Shown piece by piece: positions 60,846 through 64,000 of a stretch of DNA of 64,000 bases. The notes under the pieces are model-generated. The model ran no database searches and had not been told where the DNA came from. It saw nothing but the letters and a program-made list of their open reading frames with translations. The DNA is from Sinomonas susongensis. Lineage in GTDB: Bacteria > Actinomycetota > Actinomycetes > Actinomycetales > Micrococcaceae. The DNA is taken from positions 62,001 through 126,000 of the forward strand of contig NZ_SSNH01000002.1 in assembly GCF_005877005.1 (NCBI RefSeq). The letters are read 5' to 3'. The position numbers were made by a program, and so were the translations under genes. How positions within the stretch are numbered: the first letter of the stretch is position 1; every line of letters starts with the position of its first letter.

Positions 60846-60936
60846 GAGGGGACCCTGCGACGCCTCAAGGGTCGAGAGTCCCCTCGCGGAGTTGGCCGGG
60901 CCCGCCCGATACGGCTGCCTGCCCGGTGTCCCGGCC
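60846..60936. terminator. convergent terminator region (serB / SDR)
   Basis: Two inverted repeats lie in the 97-bp gap: GAGGGGAC (60846-60853) with GTCCCCTC (60878-60885), with ACCCT/AGGGT inside, and GGCCGGG (60894-60900) with CCCGGCC (60930-60936). Confidence 0.5.
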
Positions 60937-61704
60937 TCAGCCGGCGAAGTGCTCGGCCCCGCCGACCAGCTCGGTGTGGCCGCTCGGCACGTCGGCTGTG
61001 ACCATCTTCGCCACCTCCGCGGCGAACTCGTCCACCGAGTACAGCCTGCCCGCGGCCTCGCGGCGCGACTCGATGGCACCGGGGGCCGCCCGCTCGAGCA
61101 GCGTGGCCGTGATCGTGCCCTCGATCATGTCGCCTGAAACCACGACGAACGAGATTCCCTTCTCCTCGAGCCACGGGATGAGCTCGCGCAGCGCGAGTTC
61201 CCCCGCGTGCTTCGACCGCGCGACGGGCTCGTAGGCGTCCATGGTCGGGACCGAGTCGATGAAGTGGGCCTGATGGCTCGTGACGAACACAACTCGCGAG
61301 CCGGGCTTCATCCGCTCCGCCGAGGCCTTGAGCATCGCGACCTGCGCGTCCCGGTTGAGCCGCAGGGCGTAGTCCTCGCCGAGCCCGCTCTCCATCCCGC
61401 CGGAGGCATTGAGCACGAGGATGTCGAGCGAGCCGAACTCGTCGATCGCGGACTGGGCGAGCCGCTCGACGTCGTCCTGTTGGGTGAGATCGCCGCCGAC
61501 GGCGACCGCACGCCCCCCTGCTGCCTCGATCTCCGCCACGATCTTGTTGGCGCGCGGTGCCTTCTGGCGGTAGTTGATGACGACGGCGGCCCCCTCGCCC
61601 GCGAGGATCTTCGCCGTGGACGCCCCGATGCCCCGCGACGATCCTGTCACGATCGCCGTCTTGCCAGCCAGCTGCGCTCCCTGCGCAGCGCCCTGCTCTG
61701 TCAT
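60937..61704 (-). CDS. short-chain dehydrogenase with atypical active site
   Basis: 255 aa. The NAD(P) motif TGSSRGIGAS is at 20-29 and NASGG replaces NAAG. The expected YxxxK reads YEPVARSK (Tyr and Lys separated by six residues), so standard catalysis is uncertain. The gene is 32 bp after fabG in the same direction. Function unknown; a role in fatty-acid or cell-wall metabolism is inferred from the neighbour only. Confidence 0.85.
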   Translation of the reverse strand: MTEQGAAQGAQLAGKTAIVTGSSRGIGASTAKILAGEGAAVVINYRQKAPRANKIVAEIEAAGGRAVAVGGDLTQQDDVERLAQSAIDEFGSLDILVLNASGGMESGLGEDYALRLNRDAQVAMLKASAERMKPGSRVVFVTSHQAHFIDSVPTMDAYEPVARSKHAGELALRELIPWLEEKGISFVVVSGDMIEGTITATLLERAAPGAIESRREAAGRLYSVDEFAAEVAKMVTADVPSGHTELVGGAEHFAG

Positions 61705-61736
61705 GTCGTTCCTTCCTGCGTGGAGTTGTCAGTCCC

Positions 61737-62462
61737 TCAGTGGCCCATGCCCAGGCCGCCGTCGACCGGGATCACGGCGCCGGAGATGTAGGCGGCCTCG
61801 TTGCTCGCGATCCAGCGGACCACGTTCGCGACCTCGTCGGCGCTCGCGAACCGGGCCGCCGGCACGCGCGAGAGGTACTCCTTCTGCATCTCCTCGGGGA
61901 GCTCCGCCGTCATGTCCGTCCTGATGAAGCCGGGCGCGACGACGTTTGCCGTGATCCCCCGGGAACCCAGCTCACGGGTGAACGAACGCGCGAGGCCCAC
62001 GAGACCGGCCTTCGACGCCGAGTAGTTGATCTGTCCCGGTGCGCCGTACAGGCCGGAGACGGAAGAGATCAGGACCACGCGGCCCCGGCGCAGCCGGATC
62101 ATGCCCTTCGACGCCCGCTTGACCACGCGGAAGGCGCCGGTCAGGTTGGTGTCGAGGACGGACGTGAAGTCTTCCTCGCTCATCCGCAGAAGCAGGGTGT
62201 CCTTGGTGATGCCGGCATTCGCCACGAGCACCTCGACCGGCCCGTGGGCCGCCTCGACCTCCGTGAACGCACGGTCGATCGAGGTCTCGTCGGTCACGTC
62301 CGCCTGGACGCCGAGGATACCCTCGGGGAGTTCGGTCGGCGTGCGGTAGGTGACGGCGACCTTGTCGCCGATGGCGGCGAACGCCTCCGCAATGGCCAGG
62401 CCGATGCCGCGGTTTCCTCCAGTCACGAGGACGCTGCGCGGGGTGTGGGCTTCCGTGCTCAC
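61737..62462 (-). CDS. fabG: 3-oxoacyl-ACP reductase FabG
   Basis: 241 aa from GTG 62462 with AAGGAG upstream. TGGNRGIGLA, NAGITKD, catalytic Ser in ISSVSGLYG and YSASK are all present. It reduces 3-ketoacyl-ACP in fatty-acid synthesis, resembling FabG1/MabA. TAGGAT (62551-62556, minus) is a plausible -10 with an 82-nt leader. Confidence 0.92.
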   Translation of the reverse strand: MSTEAHTPRSVLVTGGNRGIGLAIAEAFAAIGDKVAVTYRTPTELPEGILGVQADVTDETSIDRAFTEVEAAHGPVEVLVANAGITKDTLLLRMSEEDFTSVLDTNLTGAFRVVKRASKGMIRLRRGRVVLISSVSGLYGAPGQINYSASKAGLVGLARSFTRELGSRGITANVVAPGFIRTDMTAELPEEMQKEYLSRVPAARFASADEVANVVRWIASNEAAYISGAVIPVDGGLGMGH

Positions 62463-62663
62463 GGTGCTCCTTCGAGGGGTTGGTGATCCGGCAGCGTTTG
62501 CGGACGAAAGCTGCCGGTGCCCGGCGTCCGACTGCCGTTGTCTGTCGAGCATCCTAGCCGCCACGGGGCCTCCCTGCCGCCTCCCGAGGGTCTGCCGCCC
62601 CGTCGCCCACCGCTTGGATTAGCCCCGTCGGTAGCCCAGTGGGACAATGGATCGACTGGGAGA

Positions 62664-63131
62664 ATGATGAAGCGATTGACTGACGGGACCGGTGAAGGCC
62701 CGGAGGACGAGCGGTCCTCCGAGGATCCTGAGGTCCACAGCATCACGACGGCGGCGGAGGCCCACAGCGTCGACATGCACCGGCGCATGGTCCGCTACGC
62801 CACCGCCATGGGCATCCGTGTCGTGTGCATCGCCTTGCTCTTCTTCCTCGACGGCTGGCTCAAGCTTGTCGCGATCGCGGGGGCGGTATTCCTCCCCTGG
62901 ATCGCTGTCGTCATCGCGAACTCGCAGGACAGGGCCGACACCTCGAGCGATGGACTTCTCGACGCGCCGCCGGCGGCCGAACTCGCGGGCGGCTACGGAC
63001 AGGTCGGGGAGGACGACGTCGTCCTCCAGGGCGAGGTGGTCACAGGAAGCGATGACGACGGCGGAACGGACGACGACGAGGCGCCGGACTCTCAGGTCGA
63101 GAGCCCCGGCAAGGAGGAGAAGAAGGCGTGA
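62664..63131 (+). CDS. DUF3099-family membrane protein
   Basis: 155 aa. Starts MMKRL (two ATGs, 62664 and 62667, after GGGAG). Two membrane helices lie in about 50-90 (VVCIALLFFLDGWLKLVAIAGAVFLPWIAVVIA), preceded by the family start ITTAAEAHSVDMHRRM. An acidic Asp/Glu-rich tail follows. Function unknown; GTGA overlap with the next gene shows coupling. Confidence 0.88.
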   Translation: MMKRLTDGTGEGPEDERSSEDPEVHSITTAAEAHSVDMHRRMVRYATAMGIRVVCIALLFFLDGWLKLVAIAGAVFLPWIAVVIANSQDRADTSSDGLLDAPPAAELAGGYGQVGEDDVVLQGEVVTGSDDDGGTDDDEAPDSQVESPGKEEKKA

Positions 63132-63382
63132 ACCTGCTGGGAATGCTGCCGGGCGACGAGCAGCAATTGGCTGTGTGCTCACGCAAGGGGTGCCATGCGG
63201 CCGCCGGCTGGGAGCTGCACTGGAACAATCCCCGCATCCACACGCCGGACCGCCGCAAGGTCTGGCTCGCGTGCGACGAGCATCGCGACTGGCTCGAGGA
63301 CTACCTCCGGACGCGGTCGCTGTGGATCGAAACGGTGCGGCACACGGAGGCCGGCGTGACGAGCCAGGACGGAGGCCGCTGA
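63128..63382 (+). CDS. small Cys/His-rich protein of unknown function
   Basis: 84 aa from GTG 63128. Cys17, Cys22 and a late ACDEH (about 48-52) could bind zinc in a CxxxxC...CxxH pattern. No known domain; homologues in Micrococcaceae are often misnamed acetone carboxylase. It lies between DUF3099 and SURF1 genes, overlapping the former by 4 bp. Confidence 0.75.
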   Translation: MNLLGMLPGDEQQLAVCSRKGCHAAAGWELHWNNPRIHTPDRRKVWLACDEHRDWLEDYLRTRSLWIETVRHTEAGVTSQDGGR

Positions 63383-63383
63383 C

Positions 63384-64000
63384 GTGTACCGCTTCCTCTT
63401 CTCCCGCCAGTGGCTCACCTACCTGGGCCTCGCAATCCTGTTCGCCGTCGCCTGCGTCTTCCTGAGCCGCTGGCAGATGTCCCGCCTCGCGGACACGCAG
63501 GCGGTCATCGACCTCGTCAACCGGAACTACAACGCGACGCCCGTGCCGTTCAGCCAGGTGTCGGGACAGTTCGCGCAGCTCTCGTCCGATCACGAATGGC
63601 AGCAGGTCAGCCTGCACGGGACGTACGACGTCGCGGACACGCGCGTCGTGCGGAACCGCCCGCTCAACGGGCAGCCCGGGTACGAGGTGGTCGTCCCGCT
63701 GCGTCTCGACTCGGGCCAGACCGTCATCGTGGACCGCGGCTGGCTCCCGATCGGCAACAAGGAACAGGGCAAGCCGGACTCCGTCCCCGCGCCCCCGCCC
63801 GGCGACGTGACCGTCGTAGTGCGCCTCCTGCCGAGCGAGGCGAGCCTCAACCGCGGAGCCCCCGGGGGCCAGCTTGCGGAGATCAACCTGCCGACCTACG
63901 CGAGCCAGCTCCCCTACCCCATCCTGGCTGGGGCGTACGGCCTCATGGCGAGCGAGTCACCCGCCGCCGCCACGACTCCGACAGCCCTCCCCATGCCGCA
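63384..64000 (+). CDS. SURF1-family protein (partial, runs off window)
   Basis: The first 205 residues are visible. N-terminal membrane helix (about 10-28), then SRWQMSRLADTQ, the VSLHGTYD and RNRPLNGQPGYEVVVPL segments and VDRGWLPIG, all SURF1 hallmarks. It aids heme a insertion or assembly of cytochrome c oxidase. The second membrane helix should lie beyond the edge. GTG 63384 is one base after the previous stop. Confidence 0.9.
   Translation, partial: MYRFLFSRQWLTYLGLAILFAVACVFLSRWQMSRLADTQAVIDLVNRNYNATPVPFSQVSGQFAQLSSDHEWQQVSLHGTYDVADTRVVRNRPLNGQPGYEVVVPLRLDSGQTVIVDRGWLPIGNKEQGKPDSVPAPPPGDVTVVVRLLPSEASLNRGAPGGQLAEINLPTYASQLPYPILAGAYGLMASESPAAATTPTALPMP

Noticed and set aside
1-64000. Mobile elements, CRISPR arrays, prophage, foreign islands
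   Set aside because: No transposase, integrase, array-type repeats or region of clearly different base composition was seen; gene order fits an actinobacterial core.

Overview
The window is about 70% G+C and comes from an actinobacterium, most likely a member of the Micrococcaceae (Arthrobacter/Sinomonas type). The evidence is the Pup-proteasome locus with a naturally fused PafBC regulator, RbpA, mycothiol ligase MshC, polyprenol-phosphate mannose synthase, type B L31 and many small actinobacterial families (DUF3099, DUF5703, PAC2). The genus is inferred, not proven. The DNA is densely packed chromosomal core. I found no insertion sequence, prophage, CRISPR array, rRNA or origin.

Layout: 1-2103 (minus) encodes three secreted proteins that share sequence motifs; the last is cut by the window edge. 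2549-11457 holds a LysR regulator, peptide deformylase, an S9 peptidase, a 23S rRNA methyltransferase, a divergent YczE-like membrane protein/MocR regulator pair, an NfeD-stomatin pair and rbpA. 11556-18853 (minus) holds ppm1, an amidohydrolase, a HelY-type helicase, tatC, tatA and a small membrane protein. 18863-30217 (minus) is the Pup-proteasome region: pafBC, two FKBP isomerases, pafA, prcA, prcB, pup, dop, arc/mpa and trmI. 30288-34763 holds an S2P-like protease, a HAD hydrolase, PAC2 and mshC, so the order resembles the mycobacterial helY-tat-paf-prc-mpa-trmI-mshC region.

34853-44881 has DUF5703, an acyl-CoA dehydrogenase, an M20 peptidase, two identical tRNA-Leu(GAG) genes and a fatty-acid oxidation set (MaoC hydratase, FabG4-type reductase, thiolase, TetR regulator, acyl-CoA oxidase/dehydrogenase). 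45003-49762 has a small heat-shock protein, divergent glgA/glgC and a zinc-ribbon SDR. 49784-53193 is a transglutaminase/alpha-E/circularly permuted ATP-grasp operon of unknown product, the best candidate for an undescribed system. 53273-64000 has pepN, a domain-swapped lipoate ligase, rpmE2, a SpoU methyltransferase, a TauE/SafE permease, an ABC ATPase, serB, two SDRs, DUF3099, a small Cys/His protein and a partial SURF1 gene.

How the genes work together: Pup is deamidated by Dop, attached to proteins by PafA and recognised by ARC/Mpa, which feeds the PrcAB core; PafBC is the DNA-damage regulator encoded with them. The 38-45 kb genes cover the steps of beta-oxidation. GlgC and GlgA make and use ADP-glucose. 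A recurring feature is a TAnnnT -10 box placed 6-7 nt before the start codon, predicting leaderless mRNAs for about 15 genes; I used it to choose several starts.
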